Of a stretch of DNA of 64,000 nt, positions 50,980 to 58,818 are shown piece by piece; position 1 is the first letter of the stretch, and each line of letters opens with the position of its first letter. The translations under genes and the position numbers were made by a program. The notes below the pieces were generated by a model. That model made no database searches, was not told where the DNA came from, and worked only from the letters and a program-made list of their open reading frames with translations. This DNA comes from Psychrobacter ciconiae. GTDB taxonomy: Bacteria > Pseudomonadota > Gammaproteobacteria > Pseudomonadales > Moraxellaceae. Location: NCBI RefSeq assembly GCF_904846055.1, contig NZ_CAJGYV010000001.1, forward strand, positions 248,001 to 312,000. The letters are read 5' to 3'.

Positions 50980-51090
50980 TTGACATCCTCCACGACCTAA
51001 AGAACGGGGATTCCTAGCATCGCTACTAGGACTTCCTAATTCAACGAGAATTACTTATGCAGACTGGCTACACAAGGCTTACATTCTCTC
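50980..51090 (-). ncRNA. Probable omegaRNA (reRNA) region at the element right end
   Basis: In TnpB elements the guide RNA comes from the 3' end of tnpB and the right end. Here two hairpins are visible: TCCTAG/CTAGGA at 51012-51031 and TAATTC/GAATTA at 51037-51053, followed by the terminal CCCCG ... GGAGGATGTCAA segment. A guide would read into psiE left of 50980. Assignment is by analogy. Confidence 0.4.
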
Positions 51091-51963
51091 CAAAGGCTAG
51101 CCCCGCAAGCCCTGCGGTTTTGATATTAATGGCTGCATTGGTATCTCTATCGTGGTCAGCACTGCATTCAGGGCAGACCCAGCGGCGAGTATCAAGCGCC
51201 AAAAACGGTAGTATGTACCCACAACTGGAACAGCGCTTAGAGCTTGGGAAAAACTGGTCTATCTTAGAGATAGAGCGTCCAGCCCAATCAGCCTTATATT
51301 CTAGTTGCCGTACAAATTCACCCCAACTGGCATCAGCGATATGCTTAGCAAGCTTGGGGTTTTTAATCATGTTTTTAACGCGAAGCGATTCTACACAAAC
51401 AAATGGGTAATACCAACATCAATACCAATACTGGTATCAGACTTTGGCAATACTTGGTTTTCAAACTCGCACAAGCACGATACAAAGTAACGTCCTGCGC
51501 AATCTTTGGAAATAGTAATAGAGCTAGGCTCGCTTGGCAGTTGCCTAGACCATTTAATATCAAGTGGCTCTTTACTTTTAGCAATATAGATACTACCGCC
51601 TTTGTACTTAAAGGCACTTTTAGTAAATTCCGCCGATTGTTTATGAGTTTTCTTTTTGAATGTTGGATATTTCGCACGACCCTCAAAAAAGTTCTTAAAA
51701 GCCGTTTGTTGGTGTCTAAGGGCTTGTTGTGTGGGAACGCAAGATACGTCATTCAAAAAAGCAAATTCAGGTTGCTTTTTCAACTCAGTTAGTTTAGCAC
51801 TTGCTTGAACATAGCCTATTTTTGCACGGCTTTGGTAGTATTCGTCAGAACGCCACCTAAGTATAGAGTTATACACAAACCAAACACAACCAAACGTCTG
51901 AGCCAGCAGCTTTGCTTGGCTCTCAGTTGGATAAAATCGGAATTTATAGGCTCTATGTTTCAT
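51068..51963 (-). pseudogene. tnpB: TnpB (RNA-guided nuclease) with internal deletion and frameshift
   Basis: The 5' part (51391-51963) encodes the normal TnpB N-terminus, MKHRAYKFRFYPTESQAKLL, up to the first RuvC block IGIDVGITHL. The 3' part continues in another frame with VCVESLRVKNMIKNPKLAKH (second RuvC block, Glu present), a zinc ribbon CSSCG ... CPEC and the third block DRDTNAA. The helical segment that normally separates the first two RuvC blocks is missing at about 51395-51410 and the frame is shifted there. All three catalytic acids remain encoded, but no single protein contains them. Confidence 0.85.
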
Positions 51964-52406
51964 ACCTCACATTATAACTATTTATTTGTGAGGGTTCAGC
52001 TAATATTAAATTTCCTTTTCCTCCCTGCCCTAAACGGCAGGGTTTCCAAGGCTAGGAGATGAGATGAAAATAGTCTGAAACCGCTTGAACATCAACGACC
52101 AAATGTCGCGACAACGCCGTGATGGCAATAAAAATCAAAAACTGAACCGGCAAACGATGCGTCTTAAAATAAATGCCAATCATCGCGAGCAACTCAAGGT
52201 AAATGAACAGCAGCAAAATATCTTTTAGATCCGCCGACCCTTTTTGGATAATGGCAACAAACTCTTTTCCTGCCGTCCAAACCACCACCACCGTAATCAA
52301 AAAACAAAATCACATAATGGCAAAGGTCAACGAACGCTCGACCTGCCTATTGTAAAGACGCGTGGCGATGGTTTTTAGCCATATTATTTTAAGTTATCCG
52401 TGAACG

Positions 52407-53348
52407 CTATTTCGCGTTAAGTCCTGCTGCTTTTTCAGCTGCCTCAACCGTTTGGCGAATAAGCGTATTAATGGTCATAGGTCCAACCCCACCCGGCACA
52501 GGCGTAAAGGCGCTCGCTACATTCTCAAGCCCTTTAAGCTCGATATCACCAACGCCGCCTGACTCGGTGGGATGGAAACCGGCATCAACAACCACTGCAC
52601 CCTGTTTAATCCAATCCGCACGAATCAGCTCAGGAACGCCTACCGCGCCTACGATGATATCCGCGCGCTTGACAAAACTTGCCAAATCTTGGCTTTTTGA
52701 ATGACAAATGGTCACGGTACAGTTGGCGTTCAATAGCATCATTGCCATCGGCTTGCCTAAAATTGGGCTACGACCCACCACAACCGCCTCTTTGCCGGCA
52801 AGCTCAATATCGTAATGATTGAGCAGATGCATAATACCTTGCGGCGTGCAGGAGCCAAATGCCGACTCGCCCATACTCATACGCCCAAAACCAAGACAAG
52901 TCACGCCATCGACGTCTTTATCAAGGTCGATTTGCTCAAAACAGGCGCGCTCATCGATATGGCCTGGCACCGGATGCTGAAGCAAAATACCGTGAACGTC
53001 CGGATTTGCATTTAATTCATCAATTTTGGCTTTTAGCTCTTCGGTTGTGGTCGCGCTTGGCAGCTCAACTTTCATTGAATCCATACCAACGCGCTTGCAA
53101 GCATTGCCCTTCATGCGAACGTACGTCGCAGAAGCCGGATCATCGCCTACCAAAATCGTCGCTAAAATCGGGGTCCGACCAGTTTTTTGTTTAAGATTGT
53201 CCACCCGATTACTTAAATCTTCTTCAATCTTTTTTGCAAGCGCCTTACCATCAAGCACCAACGCTGAGGCGCTTTTCGCTGCTTGAGCAGTCGTTGACAT
53301 CTGATTTGAACCATTTTCAGTCTTTACGTTAATTTCAGCTTGTGACAT
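52407..53348 (-). CDS. folD: Bifunctional methylenetetrahydrofolate dehydrogenase/cyclohydrolase
   Basis: One-carbon enzyme of 313 residues that interconverts methylene-, methenyl- and formyl-tetrahydrofolate. Signatures are [16 protein letters not shown] with the catalytic Lys region, [13 protein letters not shown] and [15 protein letters not shown] at the C-terminus. ATG 53348 is preceded by GGAG; an N-terminal tail of about 30 residues precedes the usual start, and ATG 53300 is an alternative. It ends near psiE. Confidence 0.95.
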   Translation of the reverse strand: MSQAEINVKTENGSNQMSTTAQAAKSASALVLDGKALAKKIEEDLSNRVDNLKQKTGRTPILATILVGDDPASATYVRMKGNACKRVGMDSMKVELPSATTTEELKAKIDELNANPDVHGILLQHPVPGHIDERACFEQIDLDKDVDGVTCLGFGRMSMGESAFGSCTPQGIMHLLNHYDIELAGKEAVVVGRSPILGKPMAMMLLNANCTVTICHSKSQDLASFVKRADIIVGAVGVPELIRADWIKQGAVVVDAGFHPTESGGVGDIELKGLENVASAFTPVPGGVGPMTINTLIRQTVEAAEKAAGLNAK

Positions 53349-53584
53349 AGCAGCTCCGTAGATAGGATAAAATGTGGCAAGGTAGCGCAAAATTGAGCCT
53401 TATTGTACCTATCTTAACTATAAAATCCCACTCAAAAGCCGAATTTTGATATAAAAACTCGCACGTTTAGATGGCTCATGGGATTTTGGGGCTTAAATGT
53501 TTAAACTCATCATGAATAATTTAAAAAATAAATCAATAAAATCAATAGCAAAATGCCAATTGCCACAATTTATAAAAAAAGGGC

Positions 53585-53612
53585 TTGTAATTTAAAAAAT
53601 ATTTGCTAATAT
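53585..53612 (+). promoter_or_regulatory. Candidate promoter of tRNA-Cys
   Basis: TTGTAA, 16-base spacer, TAATAT; the -10 box ends 14 bases before the mature tRNA 5' end. Confidence 0.5.
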
Positions 53613-53626
53613 GGGTCACCTTGATG

Positions 53627-53700
53627 GGCTGGATGGCAGAGTGGTCATGCAGCGGACTGCAACTCCGTTAACGCCGGTTCGATTCCGACTCCAGCCTCCA
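53627..53700 (+). tRNA. tRNA-Cys (anticodon GCA)
   Basis: A 74-base cloverleaf: acceptor GGCTGGA pairs with TCCAGCC, anticodon loop CTGCAAC carries GCA, T-loop GGTTCGATTCC is present and the CCA end is encoded. Confidence 0.95.
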
Positions 53701-53726
53701 AATTTTAAAAAGTCGTTAAATTTTAC

Positions 53727-53754
53727 TTGCAATCTTTAAAAAGTAACTTATAAT
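53727..53754 (+). promoter_or_regulatory. Candidate promoter of tRNA-Leu
   Basis: TTGCAA, 16-base spacer and a perfect TATAAT lie about 50 bases before the tRNA-Leu gene. It indicates that tRNA-Leu can be transcribed independently of tRNA-Cys. Confidence 0.65.
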
Positions 53755-53806
53755 AGCGACCACTGAGTTAAGCCAACCTATTGTTGATATGACTCAATCA
53801 AGTTTT

Positions 53807-53893
53807 GCCCGGGTGGTGAAATTGGTAGACACAAGGGATTTAAAATCCCTCGCTAGCAATAGCGTGCCGGTTCAAGTCCGGCTCCGGGTACCA
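53807..53893 (+). tRNA. tRNA-Leu (anticodon TAA)
   Basis: An 87-base tRNA with a long variable arm (CGCTAGCAATAGCG). The anticodon stem AGGGA/TCCCT encloses TTTAAAA with anticodon TAA. CCA is encoded. An integrase gene starts about 150 bases downstream, so its 3' end is the probable attachment site. Confidence 0.95.
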
Positions 53894-53926
53894 TTACATA
53901 GTTCTATGCTATCTCATAGAGTAGTT

Positions 53927-53953
53927 AAAGCCCCTGATATCAGGGGCTTTGCT
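53927..53953 (+). terminator. Terminator of tRNA-Leu
   Basis: A 24-base perfect palindrome (53927-53950, AAAGCCCCTGAT and its complement) with a TTT end. It could act on both strands. Confidence 0.75.
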
Positions 53954-54006
53954 GTATCTAATGTCCTATACTGTCTTTTGATATCTATCCTAATCCATGC
54001 ATCTAA

Positions 54007-54044
54007 TGTACACTACCATGTACACTGATTATTAAATGTACATT
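54007..54044 (+). repeat. Three TGTACA boxes upstream of the integrase gene
   Basis: TGTACA occurs at 54007, 54019 and 54037 (starts 12 and 18 bases apart), the first two as TGTACACT. The array ends just before the integrase start. It may be an operator or integrase/excisionase arm site. Confidence 0.5.
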
Positions 54045-54046
54045 GG

Positions 54047-55417
54047 ATGACAGTCATGGGATCACGTAAGCCAATCAGCTCTGATCGCAGTATCAGCAGT
54101 CACAAAGCTGAAAACAAGGAATATTTGGTCACGGTTAAACACCATCCGATGCTATATTTGATGGTTAGACCAAATGGGACTAAGTCTTGGATCTATCGTT
54201 ATAGATCCCCTACGTTATCTAAAAACAAACGTATATCACTGGGCACGTACCCAAGTGTCTCGTTTGCCCGTGCCTGTGAGATTTGGCGCGAATATGAAGA
54301 ACTGCTCAGCCGCAATGTTGATCCTAAAGATCACCGTGAAGAAGAAAAGAAAACACTGTTAAGTAATACTAAGAACAGTTTCAACCATTTTGCTTGGGAG
54401 CATTTTAATAGTTTAGATCAGTCGCAAAAAACCAATACTCTAATCCGCAAAAAGACTCGTCTTGAGCTATTGTGCTCATACATCGGTCAAGAGCCCATTA
54501 ATGAAATCAGCTCACCGCGAATGCTTGAGGTGCTGCTAGATATCCAAGCCAACTCATTAAACAGCGCTGGCAAGCCCACAGATAAGGCTGAACGCTGCGC
54601 AGGTATCGCAAGCGATGTTTTTATTTATGCCAGTGCTCGTGGCTTTTGTAGCAGCAATCCTGCCGCTTTAATTAAAAGTCAACTGGCAAAGTCGCATTAC
54701 GGTCATCGCCCTGCTATTACCAAGCCTAAGGCGCTTGCCAAACTACTTCGCGATATAGAAACGCTAGAGGGTGATTTAAATACGATTAACTCTCTTAGGC
54801 TATTGTCATTATTGTTCGTACGTAACGGCGATTTAAGGCGCATGCGGTGGTCTGATCTCGACCTTGATGCTGGTAGGTGGCAGCTAAAACCGCTTAAAGG
54901 TCAAGGTAAGGAAAACATGGTTAAAGAAATGGTCGTTCCCCTACCTCATCAAGCGGTAGATATTTTGCGCGCCCAGCAAAAGCTGAATGGTCATACAGAG
55001 TTTGTATTTTTTAGTCCAACGGCAAAAAAGCATCAGATCATTTCTGATGCCACTGCTAATAAGCGATTAAAAGATTTGGGCTATAAAGACGTCCATTGCG
55101 TTCATGGTTTTCGAGCGACTGCTAAAACTATTTTGCAAGAGCAGCTTAAATATCCGCTCGGGCTGGTTGAGATGGCATTGGGTCATACAACCAAAGATCC
55201 GAATGGGACAGCTTACGGACGGTTTGAATACATCGATGATCGGGCTGATATGATGCAAAAATGGGCGGATTATTTAGATGCGCTCAGAGACGGTCAAGAT
55301 ACCGATAAATTTAAGGCAAATGCTGAAAAAGCACCCGACCCTACTACCCAGCTGCAAGCGCTGATTGCTCAGTTGGGAGAGGATAAGGTGCTTGAGATGT
55401 TAAAGGGCCAACCTTAA
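54047..55417 (+). CDS. Tyrosine recombinase, P4-type integrase
   Basis: Site-specific recombinase of 456 residues. The N-terminal DUF4102-type arm-binding domain is recognised by LMVRPNGTKSWIYRYRSP and KRISLGTYPSVSFARA. The catalytic domain has Arg in RNGDLRRMRWSDLDL, the HGFR motif in VHGFRATAKTIL, LGHTTKDP and the nucleophile Tyr in TAYGRFEYIDDR, followed by WADYLDALR. It lies just after tRNA-Leu and points away from it, the usual layout of an integrative island. ATG 54056 is an alternative start. Confidence 0.93.
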   Translation: MTVMGSRKPISSDRSISSHKAENKEYLVTVKHHPMLYLMVRPNGTKSWIYRYRSPTLSKNKRISLGTYPSVSFARACEIWREYEELLSRNVDPKDHREEEKKTLLSNTKNSFNHFAWEHFNSLDQSQKTNTLIRKKTRLELLCSYIGQEPINEISSPRMLEVLLDIQANSLNSAGKPTDKAERCAGIASDVFIYASARGFCSSNPAALIKSQLAKSHYGHRPAITKPKALAKLLRDIETLEGDLNTINSLRLLSLLFVRNGDLRRMRWSDLDLDAGRWQLKPLKGQGKENMVKEMVVPLPHQAVDILRAQQKLNGHTEFVFFSPTAKKHQIISDATANKRLKDLGYKDVHCVHGFRATAKTILQEQLKYPLGLVEMALGHTTKDPNGTAYGRFEYIDDRADMMQKWADYLDALRDGQDTDKFKANAEKAPDPTTQLQALIAQLGEDKVLEMLKGQP

Positions 55418-55436
55418 ATATCTGATTTTTAAGTAA

Positions 55437-55491
55437 ATTGAGAAATATAGTATTAGCTAAAAAAGGCTTCTCGCTAATACATAAACTCAAT
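55437..55491. repeat. Nested inverted repeat between the integrase and res genes
   Basis: ATTGAG (55437-55442) pairs with CTCAAT (55486-55491), and inside them GTATTAGC (55450-55457) pairs exactly with GCTAATAC (55473-55480). No T-run follows. It could be an integrase terminator of unusual form or a protein-binding cruciform. Confidence 0.4.
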
Positions 55492-55559
55492 CGAGCAGCT
55501 TAATTCTATTTATTAGGTGTCTTAGGTTTGAAGGTTAACCAATATTTATAGTTATATTT

Positions 55560-55601
55560 AAATATAAAAATAGAAGACCATGTTAATCATGATCTTCTAT
55601 T
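55560..55601 (-). terminator. Terminator of the res gene
   Basis: A 14-bp stem with one G-U pair (55569-55582 with 55588-55601) and a 5-base loop, followed on the minus strand by a T-rich tail. It ends ten bases after the res stop. Confidence 0.75.
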
Positions 55602-55610
55602 GCCAATCAA

Positions 55611-58600
55611 TTAGCTGAAGTGTGTGGAGAAAGTATTGTAGTTATCAGCTTTCACGAATTTAGCTGGATTTTCTAAATCTACGCCATTGCTATCTTTGCT
55701 CAAGGCCTTGAAGTGCTCAATACCACAATCAATCTTGGCCTTCTCAGCTGCTCTTAAATCATCAGAAAAAATGCTTGATTTGGTTTCAACTACAAAATAT
55801 AGCTGCTCACCCATCTCATCATCTTTATCAATCAGTACAGCCCAGTCAGGGTTATAACTACCTAATGGCGTATCAATCTTAAACCAAGCAGGTAGTTTAG
55901 TATAAAGTTTAACTTCTGCTGATTGCTCAAGTTTCTCAGCAAACTCAAACTCAGTATTAGAATCACAAACTATATAATCATAAACTGACTTGTGTGCTTC
56001 AACCATATTTTTCAGATAGCCTGTTAGCTCTTCTTCTTGAAACAGTTCTTGCGCATAATACTTGTCATCACCAATACGCTGATATGAGATACCATCAACA
56101 ATCGCTAAACGCATTTGTTTGCGAATGACTTCCGCACACTGCTGAATAAATAGTTGTGGGTTCTTCTTAAATGCTTCGAGCTTATCACCTAAACCAAGTA
56201 GTATATGAATTATCGTTGAGCGTGTTAGATTCGTTTGAGACTCTAAGTAGGTTACAATATCAGGGAGCTTAAAGCTCACCTCTAGCACACCTTGTTTATC
56301 TTGAACTTTCTTACCTTCTAAATCTAAATCAGAGATGAGAAGCCCAGATTCAGCAATTTCAACTCTTCGTTTTTTCGACTCATACTTAACACTAGAAACG
56401 ACAACAGAGGCTCTGATCTCTTTAATGCACTTCTCTACAAGCTCACTAACGCTAAAATTGACTCTATAGGTAGTTTTGTACTTTATACGATCCCAAAGGG
56501 CTTTAAAATCATCACCTAGTACGACTTGCTTACCGTCTTTCTTCTTAAGCTTAGCAGTCTTCTTTTCCTCATGCTTCTTGATGCTCAAACCTCTTGCAAC
56601 TTTATTTATGGTAGCAAGAATAGCTTCAGCATGCTCTTTTGCACTTTTTGGTAGAACAACAGTGTTATCAGCTAAATCGATTTTTAGAGAATCTTGAATT
56701 TTACCTTTGTTATTAATATAACCATGATTTTCAAGATGCTGATATATCTCTTCTGATTTTTTTGCGCCGAGAAATTCTTTATCATTATGCTCATCGGATA
56801 TTACGATATTGGCAAACTGATGTTTTTCTACTACACCAAACTTAATACCTTCTTCTTCTTCAATTTCTTTCTGGAACGTAGCTACAAACTGATCATAAGA
56901 TTCGTTTACCATAACTGTTAGTGTGTTTACTTCAAAACCGTAAGGTACTCGTTCACCCGACTGATCTACAGCTAAACGTAAACCACGACCAACTTCTTGG
57001 CGTTTTTTCGTTTCAGACTTGGTTTCGTTTAAGGTACATATTTGGAATACGTTTGGATTATCCCACCCCTCTTTTAGAGCAGAGTGACTAAAGATAAAGC
57101 GTAGCTTTTCATCCATTGAGAGTAACTTTTCTTTATCTTTCATAATGAGATTATAAGCTGACTCGTCAGCAACAGTTTTACCGCCTTCACCTTTCGCGGA
57201 AAGCTTAGACTCTGTAAACAGTGGATTTCCTAGGGCGTCTTTCTTTCTATCTTGCGCAAAATAACCATTGTGAACAGAGCTTGCCAACTCCTTGAGAGCT
57301 TGTTCATTGATAATTGACTTTCCAGCATCATCCTTATCCCATACTGAAGGGTATAAAACACGATACTTTGGTTTTTTAAGCTGTTTTATAAACTCTTCTT
57401 CAAACCAACTGGCAAACTTACCTTGTACAGGCACACCATCCTCAGTATACCCACGGTAATTGGCTACTTTGTCAATAAAAAATAGACTGAGAACTTTAAT
57501 TCCTTTTTGGCTAAGAACTTTAGAGTGATCCATTTGATCAACTCCAGTAGTAATTTTTCGATAGAATTTCAGTTCTTTTTCAAGATGCTCTTCTACTGTT
57601 TTTGATACTTGCAGTCGCTTGTAAGTGTCTTGATCAACTTCACCGATAGCCTGATTGAGTTCTATGATGTCATCACGACTAGTAAAATCAATATACTCGC
57701 TGCCCTCCTCACAATAAATATCGTTTATCACATAGCCTTCATAAAGATCCCGTCCACCCGAGGCTTCGAATAAGTCTGTACCTTGTTTTACTGTAATAGA
57801 TTTACGAGGCTGCAATTTACCTGTTTTGGTCTGAGCATCAATTTCAATTTTTGCAGTGATTGGTGACTTCTTGTTATCAACGCTAAGAAGCTTGATATAG
57901 GCTTGGTTATGATTATCTTTAATTTCTAATGAAGCTACTTCAATTTGTTTCACTAATTTACGCTCAAAAGCATCTCTCGAATCCAGCTTATAGAGTTTAT
58001 TAAAATCCTCGTTTAAAGTAGCTGAATAGCGAAATGTACATAACGGATTTAAGCTGGCAATCGCTTTTTTACGGTTGGCTGTAGAAGCTACTGACTGAGG
58101 TTCATCAATAATTACTATTGGGTTTGTCGCTTGGATAAATTCAATAGGCTTCATACCATTGAGTCGATCATCTGTACGATGAATAAGGTTAGCAGTTGAC
58201 TCTTTTTCAGGATCGACAAATGATTTACTGAAAGCATCAATATTAATGACCATAATTTGAATATAATCATTAGTAGCGAAATTCCTTACCTGCTCTCGCT
58301 TTGATGAGTCATATACGAAGTAATCATACTGAATATTTTTATATTCTTTTCTGAAATGTTCTTCTGTAATTTGAAGAGACTTATATACACCTTCCTTAAT
58401 GGCCACCGAAGGAACAACAATAATAAACTTACTCAAGCCATAACGCTCATATAGCTCAAATATGCTACGCAGGTAAACGTAAGTCTTACCTGTGCCCGTT
58501 TCCATATCAATAGTAAAATCAAGGCTAGGAAGCGCTTGTTTGGTTGTTTCTGTTTGCGGGAGCCCGTTCAACAGTTGAACATTGCGAGTATTTTCATACA

Positions 58601-58808
58601 GCTCTTCTGGTAGCAGACTTAGTGCATTAGCGACACCAATATCGTTATTCTTGGCAAATAGGCCTAACTGTTGGTTCGCTAAGGCACTGCTTGCAACAGA
58701 GAAATTTGATTGAAAGGTTTCTTGGCCCTCGAATACACCCACAACAGCGCTAATAGCATCTTTTTGGTGAGAAAGGTCAGGATTAAACTTTATTTTCATT
58801 TGAGACAT
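55611..58808 (-). CDS. Type III-like restriction enzyme Res subunit
   Basis: Helicase-nuclease of 1065 residues. The N-terminal superfamily 2 helicase has Walker A in DMETGTGKTYVYL (102-109), the DExx box as DEPQ (235-238, the form typical of type III Res) and YSATL (261-265). Motif VI is seen in RQEVGRGLRLAV. The C-terminal endonuclease domain has PDW (987-989) and ETKSS (from 1008), a PD-(D/E)xK pattern. It starts 10 bases after mod, so the two are coexpressed. In the family it translocates or switches on DNA and cuts when unmodified sites are in the right orientation. Confidence 0.93.
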   Translation of the reverse strand: MSQMKIKFNPDLSHQKDAISAVVGVFEGQETFQSNFSVASSALANQQLGLFAKNNDIGVANALSLLPEELYENTRNVQLLNGLPQTETTKQALPSLDFTIDMETGTGKTYVYLRSIFELYERYGLSKFIIVVPSVAIKEGVYKSLQITEEHFRKEYKNIQYDYFVYDSSKREQVRNFATNDYIQIMVINIDAFSKSFVDPEKESTANLIHRTDDRLNGMKPIEFIQATNPIVIIDEPQSVASTANRKKAIASLNPLCTFRYSATLNEDFNKLYKLDSRDAFERKLVKQIEVASLEIKDNHNQAYIKLLSVDNKKSPITAKIEIDAQTKTGKLQPRKSITVKQGTDLFEASGGRDLYEGYVINDIYCEEGSEYIDFTSRDDIIELNQAIGEVDQDTYKRLQVSKTVEEHLEKELKFYRKITTGVDQMDHSKVLSQKGIKVLSLFFIDKVANYRGYTEDGVPVQGKFASWFEEEFIKQLKKPKYRVLYPSVWDKDDAGKSIINEQALKELASSVHNGYFAQDRKKDALGNPLFTESKLSAKGEGGKTVADESAYNLIMKDKEKLLSMDEKLRFIFSHSALKEGWDNPNVFQICTLNETKSETKKRQEVGRGLRLAVDQSGERVPYGFEVNTLTVMVNESYDQFVATFQKEIEEEEGIKFGVVEKHQFANIVISDEHNDKEFLGAKKSEEIYQHLENHGYINNKGKIQDSLKIDLADNTVVLPKSAKEHAEAILATINKVARGLSIKKHEEKKTAKLKKKDGKQVVLGDDFKALWDRIKYKTTYRVNFSVSELVEKCIKEIRASVVVSSVKYESKKRRVEIAESGLLISDLDLEGKKVQDKQGVLEVSFKLPDIVTYLESQTNLTRSTIIHILLGLGDKLEAFKKNPQLFIQQCAEVIRKQMRLAIVDGISYQRIGDDKYYAQELFQEEELTGYLKNMVEAHKSVYDYIVCDSNTEFEFAEKLEQSAEVKLYTKLPAWFKIDTPLGSYNPDWAVLIDKDDEMGEQLYFVVETKSSIFSDDLRAAEKAKIDCGIEHFKALSKDSNGVDLENPAKFVKADNYNTFSTHFS

Positions 58809-58818
58809 TACTTATCCT

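Larger units (their letters stand above)
50980..52054 (-). mobile_element. IS200/IS605-family (TnpB-only) insertion element
   Basis: The element lies inside psiE. The left end (minus-strand 5' side, 52020-52054) has a strong hairpin CCCTGCC ... GGCAGGG, and the right end (50980-51005) carries the related but degenerate CCCCG ... GGTCGTGGAGGATGTCAA end typical of these elements. No tnpA transposase is present, so it is of the IS1341-like type, moved in trans. There is no target-site duplication, as expected for the family. Ends are placed to within about two bases by restoring the psiE frame. Confidence 0.8.
50821..52390 (-). pseudogene. psiE: psiE-like membrane protein gene, broken by an IS and an in-frame stop
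   Basis: The PsiE family (phosphate-starvation-inducible membrane proteins) is recognisable from LLFIYLELLAMIGIYFK and FIAITALSRHLVVDVQ at 52055-52300. The C-terminal part lies at 50821-50979 (ATISIAILALSGSVVIL). The two parts are separated by a roughly 1.07-kb insertion element; if it is removed, codons join in frame (HLIS to LWLLAT). Upstream of 52300 the same frame continues with LYNRQVERSLTFAIM but is cut by TGA at 52310-52312, and no ATG opens it. The gene is therefore damaged at least twice. Confidence 0.75.

Noticed and set aside
53789..54028. An 79-codon open frame over tRNA-Leu and its terminator
   Set aside because: It is built from tRNA-Leu and terminator sequence and has no ribosome site; the cloverleaf explains the region.
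54047..55417. Prophage
   Set aside because: Only an integrase and restriction genes are present; no phage structural, replication or lysis genes are visible in the window.
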